Shown here: piece after piece, positions 44,687 to 55,776 of the stretch
How positions within the stretch are numbered: the first letter of the stretch is position 1
How the letters are laid out: every line of letters starts with the position of its first letter
Origin: Brevundimonas sp. NIBR10
GTDB lineage: Bacteria > Pseudomonadota > Alphaproteobacteria > Caulobacterales > Caulobacteraceae
Assembly: GCF_027912515.1 (NCBI RefSeq)
Contig: NZ_CP115464.1
Coordinates: 744,001 to 808,000 of the forward strand
DNA length: 64,000 bases
Direction of reading: 5' to 3'
The notes under the pieces: generated by a model
Database searches by the model: none
What the model saw: only the letters and a program-made list of their open reading frames with translations
What the model was told of the DNA's origin: nothing
Program-made: the position numbers and the translations under genes

Positions 44687-44837
44687 GCCACGGTGCGCCT
44701 GCGGGGGCGCATCCCTGGCCGGCGCCTGCGGATTTGCCCGATCACTGCCTGACGTGCAGGTTGCCTGCCCAAGAGATTTTGAAGCGTGTTCACGGTCGGA
44801 GCGCACTCTCCCGGCCAAACAGATCAGGAGACCGACC

Positions 44838-46805
44838 GTGCCCAGGATCCACCTTACCGCCGTCCTCGCCGCCCTGGCCCCCTCGCTTCTGGCGGCGACC
44901 GTCGCCTCCGCCGCGCTCGCCCAAACGGTTCCGCCCGCGCAGGACGACGCCCTGACCGCGTCGAAGACCGAGATCCCGACCGCCTTCCAGCCGGGCGTCC
45001 CCGCCGACAACTACGTCCGGCGCGAGGTCATGATCCCCATGCGCGACGGGGTCCGGCTGCACACCGTCATCATCATCCCCAAGGGGCTGACCGATGCGCC
45101 GATGATCCTCGATCGCACTCCCTACAACGCCAATCGCCTGACCAACGGCACGGGCAGCACCCATGTGGAGATGCTGGTGCGTCAGGGCTACGGCACCCTG
45201 CTGCAGAACGGCTATATCCTCGTCGCCCAGGACGTGCGCGGGAAGTACGGATCCGAGGGCGACTACGTCATGAACCGACCCGTCGTCGGGCCGCTGAACA
45301 CGACCGGCGTCGATCACGCCACGGACGCCTATGACACCATCGACTGGCTGTCGAAGAACGTGTCCGAGTCCAACGGTCGCGTCGGGACCATGGGCAACTC
45401 CTACGACGGCTTCACCGTCACCCAGAGCCTGATCAACCCCCACCCGGCGCTCAAGGCCGCCGTGCCGATGATGGCCATGGTCGACGGCTGGATGGGCGAC
45501 GACTGGTTCCACAACGGCGCCTTCCGCTGGCTCGGCGCGATCGACTATGCCCTGGGACAGGAGGGCGCGCGCTCGGGCGGCCCGGCCTGGCCCGCCGCCT
45601 GTTTCGACGACTATGAGTGCGCCCTGGCCGCGGGCTCGGCGGCCCAGCTGGGCGAGGCCAAGGGGGTTCAGCAGACCGGCTTCTGGAACCAGTTGCTGCG
45701 CCACCCGTCCTACGACGCCTGGTGGCAGGCCCAGGCGGTGGACAAGATCCTGGCGACCCAGCCGCTCAAGGTGCCAACCCTCTGGGTCAACGGCCTGTGG
45801 GATCAGGAGGACATCTACGGGACGATGGCCGCCTATCGCGCCGTGGAGCCCAAGGACGTCAACAACGACATGAACTTCCTGGTCGCCGGCCCGTGGATGC
45901 ACGGCGGCGCCTATCGCGACAGTGGCTCCAGCATCGGCCAGGTCCAGTTCGACAGCGCCACCGCCTACTATTTCCAGCGCCACGTCCTGCTGCCCTTCCT
46001 CGACGCCCATCTGAAGACCCACGGCGCGCCTGCGGACATCTCGCCGGTGACCCTGTTCGAGTCGGGGCGCAACGAGTGGCGTCACCTGCAGTCCTGGCCG
46101 ACCGACGTCCCGTCGCGACGCCTCTATCTTCAGGCCGGCAACGGTCTGGGCTTCACCGCTCCGGCGGAAGGCGGCCCATCTGACAGCAACAAGGCCTTCG
46201 ACGAATACATCTCCGACCCGGCCCATCCGGTGCCCTATATCCAGCGTCCGGTGCGCGGCGACGCCTGGCGGACCTGGCTGGCGACCGACCAGCGCCCCTA
46301 CAGCGACCGCGCCGATGTCGTGACCTATGTCTCAGAGCCCCTGACCGAGGCGGTGCGCATCTCGGGCAATCCGCAGGTGCATCTGTTCGCCGCGACGACC
46401 GGCACGGACTCCGACTGGGTGGTCAAGCTGATCGACGTCTATCCCTCCGAATACTGGCTCCAGCCCGAGATGGGCGGCTATCAGCTGGCGGTGTCGATGG
46501 ACATCTTCCGCGGCCGCTATCGCGAGAGCCTCAGCGATCCCAAGGCGATCGCGCCCAACCGGCCGCTGGAGTACAAATGGGCCCTGCCGGCGGCCAGCCA
46601 CACCTTCCTGCCGGGGCACCGGATCATGGTGCAGGTCCAGTCCAGCTGGTTCCCGCTCTACGACCGCAACCCCCAGACCTTCGTGCCGAACATCATGTTC
46701 GCCAAGCCCGGGGATTATCGCCGCGCGACCCAGCGGGTCTATCACACCGGCGCCAACGCCACCTTCATCGACCTGCCCCTCGCGGTCGATCAGGCGGGGG
46801 AATGA
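44838..46805 (+). CDS. Alpha-amino-acid ester hydrolase (CocE/NonD, S15 type)
   Basis: A 655-residue secreted hydrolase. I start it at GTG 44838 with an AGGAG site seven bases upstream, giving a signal peptide (cleavage near ALA-QT). The triad is Ser188 (GNSYDGFTV), Asp322 (NGLWDQED) and His355 (PWMHGGAYRD), at the spacing seen in alpha-amino-acid ester hydrolases. DGWMGDDWFHNGAFRW is highly characteristic. Members hydrolyse or form amino-acid esters and beta-lactam side-chain amides; the natural substrate is unknown. The C-terminal jelly-roll domain is complete. Confidence 0.92.
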   Translation: MPRIHLTAVLAALAPSLLAATVASAALAQTVPPAQDDALTASKTEIPTAFQPGVPADNYVRREVMIPMRDGVRLHTVIIIPKGLTDAPMILDRTPYNANRLTNGTGSTHVEMLVRQGYGTLLQNGYILVAQDVRGKYGSEGDYVMNRPVVGPLNTTGVDHATDAYDTIDWLSKNVSESNGRVGTMGNSYDGFTVTQSLINPHPALKAAVPMMAMVDGWMGDDWFHNGAFRWLGAIDYALGQEGARSGGPAWPAACFDDYECALAAGSAAQLGEAKGVQQTGFWNQLLRHPSYDAWWQAQAVDKILATQPLKVPTLWVNGLWDQEDIYGTMAAYRAVEPKDVNNDMNFLVAGPWMHGGAYRDSGSSIGQVQFDSATAYYFQRHVLLPFLDAHLKTHGAPADISPVTLFESGRNEWRHLQSWPTDVPSRRLYLQAGNGLGFTAPAEGGPSDSNKAFDEYISDPAHPVPYIQRPVRGDAWRTWLATDQRPYSDRADVVTYVSEPLTEAVRISGNPQVHLFAATTGTDSDWVVKLIDVYPSEYWLQPEMGGYQLAVSMDIFRGRYRESLSDPKAIAPNRPLEYKWALPAASHTFLPGHRIMVQVQSSWFPLYDRNPQTFVPNIMFAKPGDYRRATQRVYHTGANATFIDLPLAVDQAGE

Positions 46806-46933
46806 CGACCTCCCGCGCTCTGCGCCCTGCGCCCTGCGCCTGCGCGCCGCGCCGAAGTTGAACACTGCCAAGCCGGATGACCCGAACCTCAGGGGCGGCG
46901 ATCGCGCCGGCCCACGTCAGAATGGAGACGACC

Positions 46934-49415
<2,482 letters not shown>

Positions 49416-49420
49416 GACCG

Positions 49421-49467
49421 CGTCCATCCCCGGACCCCGGATTTTGAGCCGGGGTCCGGGATGGACG
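49421..49467. terminator. Bidirectional hairpin between S9 and FAH genes
   Basis: A 19-bp stem with a single bulged C around the loop ATTTTGAG (49441-49448) lies between the convergent genes. Arms are CGTCCATCCCCGGACCCCGG and its near-complement. Confidence 0.75.
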
Positions 49468-49473
49468 GCTGTG

Positions 49474-50433
49474 TCAGGCCGCGGTCACCAGATTGCGCTG
49501 GGTCCCGAGATCCAGCGCGCCATCGCTGCTGGCGATCGAGGTCTCGACCACGTCGCCGGGTTGCAGATAGGCCTCCACTCCGCTCTGGCTTTTGAGGAAG
49601 GCCGCGAACCGCGCCCTGGCCGGCAAGAAGCCGGCGAGCGCGATCTTCAGTTTGGACGGCGCCTTGATGGCGACCCCCGCCGGCGTCCCTGTGGCGATCA
49701 GATCCCCAGGCTTGAGGTCGCGGATCTGCGAGAGCTCCGTGAGCGTCTGATAGGGGTCGAACAGCATCTCGCTCGCCTGGGCGCGCTGGCGGACCCCGCC
49801 GTTGACCTTCAACTGGAGCACCAGGTCCGCCCAGCGGAGGCTTTCACCGGCCTCCGGAACCACGAGGAAGGGTCCCGTCGGCCCGAACGTGCGATAGCTC
49901 TTGGCCTTGTGGAACTGCTCGTGGCTGACCTGGACGTCGCGTGCGGACACATCATTGGTGATCACCCATCCCACGACATAATCCGCCAGATTGGCGGGCG
50001 TGACCAGGACGGGGCCCGTAACCGGGCGGCCGATGACCAGACCCAGCTCAACCTCATAGTCGAGCAGCCTGACGTGGGCGGGGCGCACGATCGGGGTGTC
50101 GGGCGGGGCCAGGCAGGATGAGGCCTTGGTGAAGAAGACGTTCGCAAGCACATCGGCCCGGGTGCGCCCGATCTCGCGGATATGGCTCTCATAGTTCGAG
50201 GCCTGGCAGATGAAATCCCCATCAGACGTCACCGGGCTCAGGATCTGGACAGCATCGAGGCGCAGGGTGGCCCGGGCGTCGGCGCCAAGCGCCCTGGCCG
50301 CCTGCAAACCGCCGTCGGTGATGAAGGCGCCGGTCGTCGCAAATGCGCCCCTCAAGGGAATGAGGCCGCCCTGACGATGGACGGCCCAGGCCGGGCCGGT
50401 CTCGGATTGGTACCGAACGATCTGAATGGCCAT
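49474..50433 (-). CDS. Fumarylacetoacetate hydrolase family protein
   Basis: A 319-residue FAH-fold enzyme; ATG 50433 is chosen because longer frames run into the VOC gene. Motifs: FICQASNYESHIREIGR, a metal site in DYEVELGLVIGRPV, NDVSARDVQ, TFGPTGPFLV, ATGTPAGVA and LQPGDVVETSIASSDG. Family members hydrolyse C-C bonds in ring-cleavage products or decarboxylate oxo-acids. It ends the minus-strand catabolic operon, 17 bp after the dioxygenase gene, and so likely processes its product. Confidence 0.9.
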   Translation of the reverse strand: MAIQIVRYQSETGPAWAVHRQGGLIPLRGAFATTGAFITDGGLQAARALGADARATLRLDAVQILSPVTSDGDFICQASNYESHIREIGRTRADVLANVFFTKASSCLAPPDTPIVRPAHVRLLDYEVELGLVIGRPVTGPVLVTPANLADYVVGWVITNDVSARDVQVSHEQFHKAKSYRTFGPTGPFLVVPEAGESLRWADLVLQLKVNGGVRQRAQASEMLFDPYQTLTELSQIRDLKPGDLIATGTPAGVAIKAPSKLKIALAGFLPARARFAAFLKSQSGVEAYLQPGDVVETSIASSDGALDLGTQRNLVTAA

Positions 50434-50450
50434 GGGAGAGGTCTCCAACC

Positions 50451-51557
50451 TTAGTGTCTGGCCCACGGACGGGGCGGTTTCTGGATGATCTTCAACAAGG
50501 CGAACATGCGCGCGAAGGTCATTTCCGGGCTGCGACGGACATTGCGGATCGCGCGCCAGAGAAAGGCCGGCGTGATCCGGGGCGCCTCGAAGTCTGCGGG
50601 CAGGGGCGGCCCCCACTGGTACAGACCGCCGCTGGTCAGGGGGGTGACATCGGTGGGACGCGCCGCCGTGAACATGTCGCTGTCGACGAAATGTTCGACC
50701 TTGTCGCCCCAGGGATCGCGCCAGTAGTCGAACAACTGGCTGCCCAGGAGATGGCGACCGACGCCCCAGGCGTGGGTCCAGCCTCGCGAGAGCAGGTGTT
50801 CCTGGCCCATGGCGATGTCATCGACATCGATGCATTCGAACGCGCAGTGGCTATAGCCGTTCTCCACGTTCTGCACGAGCACGAGCGTGTGGTGGTCGGT
50901 GGGCTCGTCGCCCCGGTCGCAGCGCAGGAAGACGATTGCGGCGTCGCCGTCGGGCAGGGTCTGGATGTCGGACGGGATCAGACCGAAGGTGTCGATGTAC
51001 CACCGCACCGAGCGGAAGAAGTCGACGACATTGATGACCACATGGCCGAGGCGCAGCACATTGGACGGTCCTGCCGGCGGCCGCTGCATGGCGTTGAGGC
51101 GACGGCGCGGCGTCGTCAGGTTCTGATCCAGCGGGAGACGGTCGGGGGAAGGGGCTCTGGGCGGTCCGAAAACTCCCCGCACGTCATTGCCCGCAGGATC
51201 CTTCAGGCGAACCTGCAGGCCTTCGGGCCAGTCTTCGGCCGGCTCCACCGGCCCGGAGCCGGGCAAGCCGGCCAGAGCCTCCAGATCGGCGGGCGAGGCC
51301 ATGGCCAGACTGAAGCCCAGGAAGACGGGGCGGGGGCCCTGCTCGGCGATGTAGCAGGGACCGTAGCCGCCCGCGGCGCTGAAGCTGCGGCGGCGGGCCG
51401 AGGGCTCACCGCCTGAAGGCCCGGCCAGAAGGCCGAAGTCGCCCAGGAAGGCGGTTGTCCGGTTCAGATCCGGGCGCACGAAACGGACATTGGCGATGTC
51501 CCGGGCCCTGGCGACGGGGGCGGTCGCGCGCGCCATGCGCGGATCGGGCGAAGTCAT
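50451..51557 (-). CDS. VOC-family extradiol-type dioxygenase
   Basis: A 368-residue two-domain vicinal-oxygen-chelate protein. The N-terminal module (DIANVRFVRPDLNRTTAFLG) lacks clear metal ligands. The C-terminal module has the 2-His-1-carboxylate set: His in LRLGHVVINVVDFF, His in ENGYSHCAFECIDVDD, and Glu in PWGDKVEHFVDSD. That predicts ring cleavage of a catechol-like substrate with iron or manganese. It overlaps the ligase gene by four bases and precedes the FAH-family gene. Confidence 0.88.
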   Translation of the reverse strand: MTSPDPRMARATAPVARARDIANVRFVRPDLNRTTAFLGDFGLLAGPSGGEPSARRRSFSAAGGYGPCYIAEQGPRPVFLGFSLAMASPADLEALAGLPGSGPVEPAEDWPEGLQVRLKDPAGNDVRGVFGPPRAPSPDRLPLDQNLTTPRRRLNAMQRPPAGPSNVLRLGHVVINVVDFFRSVRWYIDTFGLIPSDIQTLPDGDAAIVFLRCDRGDEPTDHHTLVLVQNVENGYSHCAFECIDVDDIAMGQEHLLSRGWTHAWGVGRHLLGSQLFDYWRDPWGDKVEHFVDSDMFTAARPTDVTPLTSGGLYQWGPPLPADFEAPRITPAFLWRAIRNVRRSPEMTFARMFALLKIIQKPPRPWARH

Positions 51558-53494
51558 AAGGCGCGCTCCTGGGCGGCGGCCGCAGGGGACGCGGCCAGAG
51601 TGACGTCAGCGGGAAAGGCGTAGGCGGCCAGTCGTGACCGCAGTTCGTCGGCCTGGCTGCGCGCCTCAATGGTGGCGGTCAGGCCACGACGCGCATCCTG
51701 GGTCACCGCCACGGAGACGAGGTCAGCCGCCGCCTCACAGGCCTCGGCGCGAACGACGCTCTCGATCTCGCGGGCGTTCAGATCCGGTTTGAAAATCTTG
51801 CCCACGGCGGTCAGCGGCAGGGCGTCGATGATCGTGATGGTTTTCGGATGGGCGGCGCGTTCGGGAATGGTCTCGCGAGCGAAAGCCAGCAAATCCTCGA
51901 CGTCCGCGCTCTGGCCCGGACGGAGCTGGACATAGGCGACCGGGACCTCGCCGGCATGCGGGTCGGGCCTTGCCACCGCCGCGGCCAGGGCGACGGCCGG
52001 GTGCCGCATCAGGGCGTCCTCAATCGCCTTGGGGTCGATATTGTGCCCGCCGCGGATGATCAGTTCTTTCTTGCGGCCGGTGAGCCAGAAATAGCCGTCG
52101 GCGTCCTGGCGAGCGAGGTCGCCGGTATTCAACCAGCGTCGGCCCTGCCGTTCGATCCACAGACCCGCTTCATGGCTCGGGTCGAGGTAGCCGGCGAAGA
52201 CATTGGGGCCATGGATGGCCAGGACGCCGGTTTCCTCGGGCGCGGCGTCGCGCACGAACCGTCCGGCCTCGTCGAGAACGACGACCCGCATGTCCTGATA
52301 GGGCAGCCGCAGGCCGATCGATCCGATCCGCTTGTCGCCGCCTGGCGGATTGATGCTCGAGGTGCAGGCGCCTTCGGTCAGGCCGTAGCCCTCCAGGATA
52401 TCCAGCCCGGTTTGCGTCCTGAAGGCGTCAAACAGTTGCAACGGCATCGGCGCGGCGCCGCACAGCGCGAAAGACAGGCTCGAAAGGTCGCGACCGGCGA
52501 CCGGTTGCTGACCCAGGGCCGCATAGACTGTCGGCACCCCGGAGAAGGCGGACAGGCTGTGATGTTCGACAAGTTCCCAGAAGCGCGGGATGACACCCTC
52601 GCCCCGGTAGCCCTGAGGCGTCCCGATCAGGACGTGGGCGCCGGCGCCGAACGCCGCCAGTCCCGTGACCAGCTGGCCGTTGACGTGGAACAGGGGCAGG
52701 CCCGCGAAGATCGTCGCGCCCGGTTTGAAGCCGTCCGTGAACAGGGCCATCGCCCAGGCGTCGAACACTTCGGATCCGTGTGTGCGCCGGGCGATCTTGG
52801 GCAGGCCGGTCGTGCCGCCGGTGCAGAAATACGAGGCGATGTCCGTCGCGACGGGCGCGGGAAAGGCGAGGGCGTCGCCCTGCTGCTTGCCCAGTTCACG
52901 GCGAAAATCACGAACCTCGATCCGTCCGATCCGACCGGGTCGCCCCGCCGCCCTGGCCCGGACGAGCCACCGCGCCGGCCCGTGCGCGTAGGCCGAGACG
53001 TCGACCGCCAGGATGTGGGTCAGGGTCTCGACGCGGGCGGCGGCCTGGGCCGCCTTGTTCCAGATGTCCGATCCCGGCGTCGGCGCCAGGGTGACGAGGA
53101 CCCGCGCGCGTGCGGCGTCCAGAAGGGACACGATCTGATCGACGTCGAGCATGGGGTTGATCGCAAGGACGATACCGGCCGCTTCCCCGCCCCAGATCGT
53201 CAGATGGGTTTCCGGCAGGTTCGGCAGCAGAAAGGCCACGACATCCCCGCGACCGATCCCCAGGCCTCGAAACAGATTGGCCGCGCGGGTGATGTCACGC
53301 AGGAGGGCGGTGTGGGTCAGGGTCGTGAGGCGTCGGTGATCGGCGGTCCTCAGAAAAAAGGACAGGGCCGGCGCCCGGGGCGCCAGGGCGGCGCCGCGAG
53401 CGATCATCGCATAGGTGCTGTCGGGCAGCTGACGCGCCTCCAGCGGCGTGCGTTCGAGCGCCTCGATGTCCGCCAGACGGGCGACGGCGCTCAA
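51554..53494 (-). CDS. AMP-dependent acyl-CoA synthetase/ligase
   Basis: A 646-residue ANL-superfamily ligase with a TTG start overlapping the TetR stop. Core motifs: YFCTGGTTGLPKIARRTHG (AMP-binding), YGLTEGACTSSINP, WLNTGDLARQDADGYFWLTG, and RKKELIIRGGHNIDPKAIED. A C-terminal extension of about 60 residues follows the usual end. It should activate an aromatic or fatty acid as its CoA thioester at the start or middle of the pathway. Substrate cannot be read from the sequence. Confidence 0.9.
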   Translation of the reverse strand: MSAVARLADIEALERTPLEARQLPDSTYAMIARGAALAPRAPALSFFLRTADHRRLTTLTHTALLRDITRAANLFRGLGIGRGDVVAFLLPNLPETHLTIWGGEAAGIVLAINPMLDVDQIVSLLDAARARVLVTLAPTPGSDIWNKAAQAAARVETLTHILAVDVSAYAHGPARWLVRARAAGRPGRIGRIEVRDFRRELGKQQGDALAFPAPVATDIASYFCTGGTTGLPKIARRTHGSEVFDAWAMALFTDGFKPGATIFAGLPLFHVNGQLVTGLAAFGAGAHVLIGTPQGYRGEGVIPRFWELVEHHSLSAFSGVPTVYAALGQQPVAGRDLSSLSFALCGAAPMPLQLFDAFRTQTGLDILEGYGLTEGACTSSINPPGGDKRIGSIGLRLPYQDMRVVVLDEAGRFVRDAAPEETGVLAIHGPNVFAGYLDPSHEAGLWIERQGRRWLNTGDLARQDADGYFWLTGRKKELIIRGGHNIDPKAIEDALMRHPAVALAAAVARPDPHAGEVPVAYVQLRPGQSADVEDLLAFARETIPERAAHPKTITIIDALPLTAVGKIFKPDLNAREIESVVRAEACEAAADLVSVAVTQDARRGLTATIEARSQADELRSRLAAYAFPADVTLAASPAAAAQERAL

Positions 53495-54108
53495 CGGGCG
53501 GCCCCGAGCAAGGGCTCCAGATCGGCCCAGGCGATCGCACGCGCCTCCTCGGCGGACAGGCCCAGGGCCTTGAGAAGCAAGGTGGCCAGTTCCGATCCCG
53601 CTTCTCGCCAGGTGCGCTCGCCCTCGATGACCATCAGGATGGCCGACAGGACGGATCCGGCGATCAGACCCAGGACCGTGGGAAGTTCGTCGGTCGTGAC
53701 GGCATAGCGTCCGATGGCGACGCCGTGGGCGATGTCCGCCGCAGGCGGCGCGTTCATGATGGCCCGGAGATTGCGATCGTTCAGGGCGAACCGGACGATG
53801 AACCGGCCCCAGTGGGGCTCCAGATGGGCGCGGCGGACGAACAGCCGAACGCCGACGCTCAGACGTTCGGCAGGATCATCGATTTCGGCTGCCCGGGCCA
53901 CGACTTCGTCGTGCATCTCGCGCGCCATATCGACGACGATCTCCTCGTACAGCCGGTCCGGATCCGGGACGTTGTTGTAGATGGTCCCGCGCGCCATGCC
54001 CGCCGCCTGGGCGAGTTCGCTGATGTTGACCTGCGCCGAACCGCTTTCCGCGAAGAGGCGGATAGCGGCGTCCTGAATGCGTTCGCGGGCGATCGTCCGT
54101 GCCGTCAT
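53491..54108 (-). CDS. TetR-family transcriptional regulator
   Basis: A 205-residue regulator; ATG 54108 (MTARTIARERIQDAAIRLFA) begins directly at the helix-turn-helix, which contains VNISELAQAAGMARGTIYNN. The longer frame to 54315 would run across the operator and the divergent hydroxylase start. The C-terminal ligand domain is helical. It is divergent from the hydroxylase gene and first in the operon with the ligase, dioxygenase and FAH genes. It probably represses both directions through the 54138 palindrome until a pathway ligand binds. Confidence 0.9.
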   Translation of the reverse strand: MTARTIARERIQDAAIRLFAESGSAQVNISELAQAAGMARGTIYNNVPDPDRLYEEIVVDMAREMHDEVVARAAEIDDPAERLSVGVRLFVRRAHLEPHWGRFIVRFALNDRNLRAIMNAPPAADIAHGVAIGRYAVTTDELPTVLGLIAGSVLSAILMVIEGERTWREAGSELATLLLKALGLSAEEARAIAWADLEPLLGAAR

Positions 54109-54137
54109 ACCTAAGCCTTGTACATCGTTGACAGGTT

Positions 54138-54155
54138 TTGAACATTCGTGTTCAA
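54138..54155. promoter_or_regulatory. Candidate TetR operator palindrome
   Basis: TTGAACATTCGTGTTCAA is a perfect inverted repeat with 7-bp arms and a 4-base centre. It lies in the divergent promoter, 30 bp from the TetR start and 39 bp from the hydroxylase start. Confidence 0.65.
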
Positions 54156-54193
54156 CCGCGTCAAGTCCCTGAGCGGTTGGGTGAGAATCTAGC

Positions 54194-55776
54194 ATGTCCG
54201 ACATCATCGAATGCGACGTAGCCATCGTCGGTCTGGGGCCGACGGGGGCCATGCTGGCCAATCTGCTGGGGCCCAAGGGCTGGCGCGTCGTCGGGCTGGA
54301 GCGCGACGCCGACATCTACTACGCGCCCCGCGCCGTGCATTTCGACGATGAGATCATGCGCAACTTCCAGCTCGCCGGACTGTCGGACGAGATCGGGCGT
54401 ACGAGCGAACCGTTCGCCGACATGGCCTTTCGCCTGACGGCGAAAGGGCGGCCGGCGATGCGGACCGTGATCGGAAACCAGGACAGACGTTACGGCCACG
54501 CCGGCGCCTGGTGGTTCCATCAACCCACCCTTGAGAAGCATCTGCGCGACGGGCTGACACGGTTCGGCGCGGTTCAGGCCTTTTACGGCGCCGAGGTCGT
54601 GGAACTTGCCCAGCACGATCACACCGTGGATGTCGTCGCCAGGATCGGGGGGGACCTTCGCACTGTGCGCGCTCGCTATGTGATCGGGTGTGACGGCGGC
54701 CGCAGCTTCGTCCGCCGTCAGGCCGGCCTGGTGCTGGACAGCGCCGATTTCGACGAGCCGTGGGTGGTGGTCGACGCCAAGGCGCGTTGCGGCGGCAAGG
54801 ATCCCACCCTGGCGGCGGACCACTTCCAGGTCTGCGATCCGCGCCAGCCGGTGACCTATGTCCCGATGGCGGGACCCTATTACGAATGGCAGTTCATGGT
54901 GACCGGAGGACGCTCCGAAAAGGAGGCGACGGACCCCGCCTTCGTACGCCGTCAGCTGCGCGACTATGTCGACCTCGACCGGATCGATATCACCCGGATC
55001 GCCTTCTACCGGTTTCATGCGTTGTGGGCGCGAACCTGGCGCAGGGGCGGGATCCTGCTGGCCGGCGATTCCGCCCACCAGATGCCGCCTTTCCTGGGTC
55101 AGGGCATGTGTTCGGGGATCCGCGACGCGGTCAGCCTGGCCTGGCGGCTCGACCTGGTTCTCGGGGGGCAGGCCGACGAGACGGTCCTCGATGACTATGA
55201 GGCCGAGCGCTCCGCCCATGTCCGTCACATCATCAACGGGGCCATGTTCCTCGGCAATGTGATCCAGACCCGGCGCCGCGCCGTTGCGGTGGCGCGTAAC
55301 GCCCTGCTCTTCGCATTGCCCCAGGCGATCCCCCCCTGAAGGCGGTCGTCTACGCCCTGGCCAACCGCAAGCGACCCCTGGAGTGCGGCTTTATCGGACA
55401 GGTTCGGCCGCGGCTCGCGGGTCGGCTGCTGATCCAGCCCGAGGTGATCTGGAAAGGGGCGCCCCACCCGCTGGACGACGCCCTGGGAGACGGGTTCGTC
55501 GTGCTCGTCCGTCAGGGCGCCGCGATCCCCGCCCGCATCCGGGCGGCCTTCCATCATCCGGTCACCCTGGTCAGCGTCGGCGTCGACGACAGCGCAGACG
55601 TCATCGATTCCAGCGGCGCGCTGCTGCGCTTCATGCGTCGGGAGCGCTGCGATCTGATCCTTGTCAGGCCTGACCGCTATGTTTTCGACGGCGGCCGGAT
55701 GTCGGATCTGGCCCGGATCGCCGCCGCCTTCAACGCCCGCTTCGTCGCGGACCAGACCCTGGCCCTCGCCGCATGA
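54194..55776 (+). pseudogene. MhpA-like flavin hydroxylase, frameshifted in a C-tract
   Basis: A PheA/TfdB-family FAD monooxygenase similar to 3-(3-hydroxyphenyl)propionate hydroxylase, in two frames. The first (54194-55339) has GLGPTGAMLANLL (FAD), VIGCDGGRSFVRRQAG and GDSAHQMPPFLGQGMCSGIR. It stops at LLFALPQAIPP, at seven consecutive C bases (55330-55336). One more C restores the frame: LKAVVYALANRKRPLECGF, then the C-terminal thioredoxin-like domain through 55776, about 527 residues as expected. The second part overlaps the next gene by four bases. A real truncation or a homopolymer sequencing error is possible. Confidence 0.85.
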
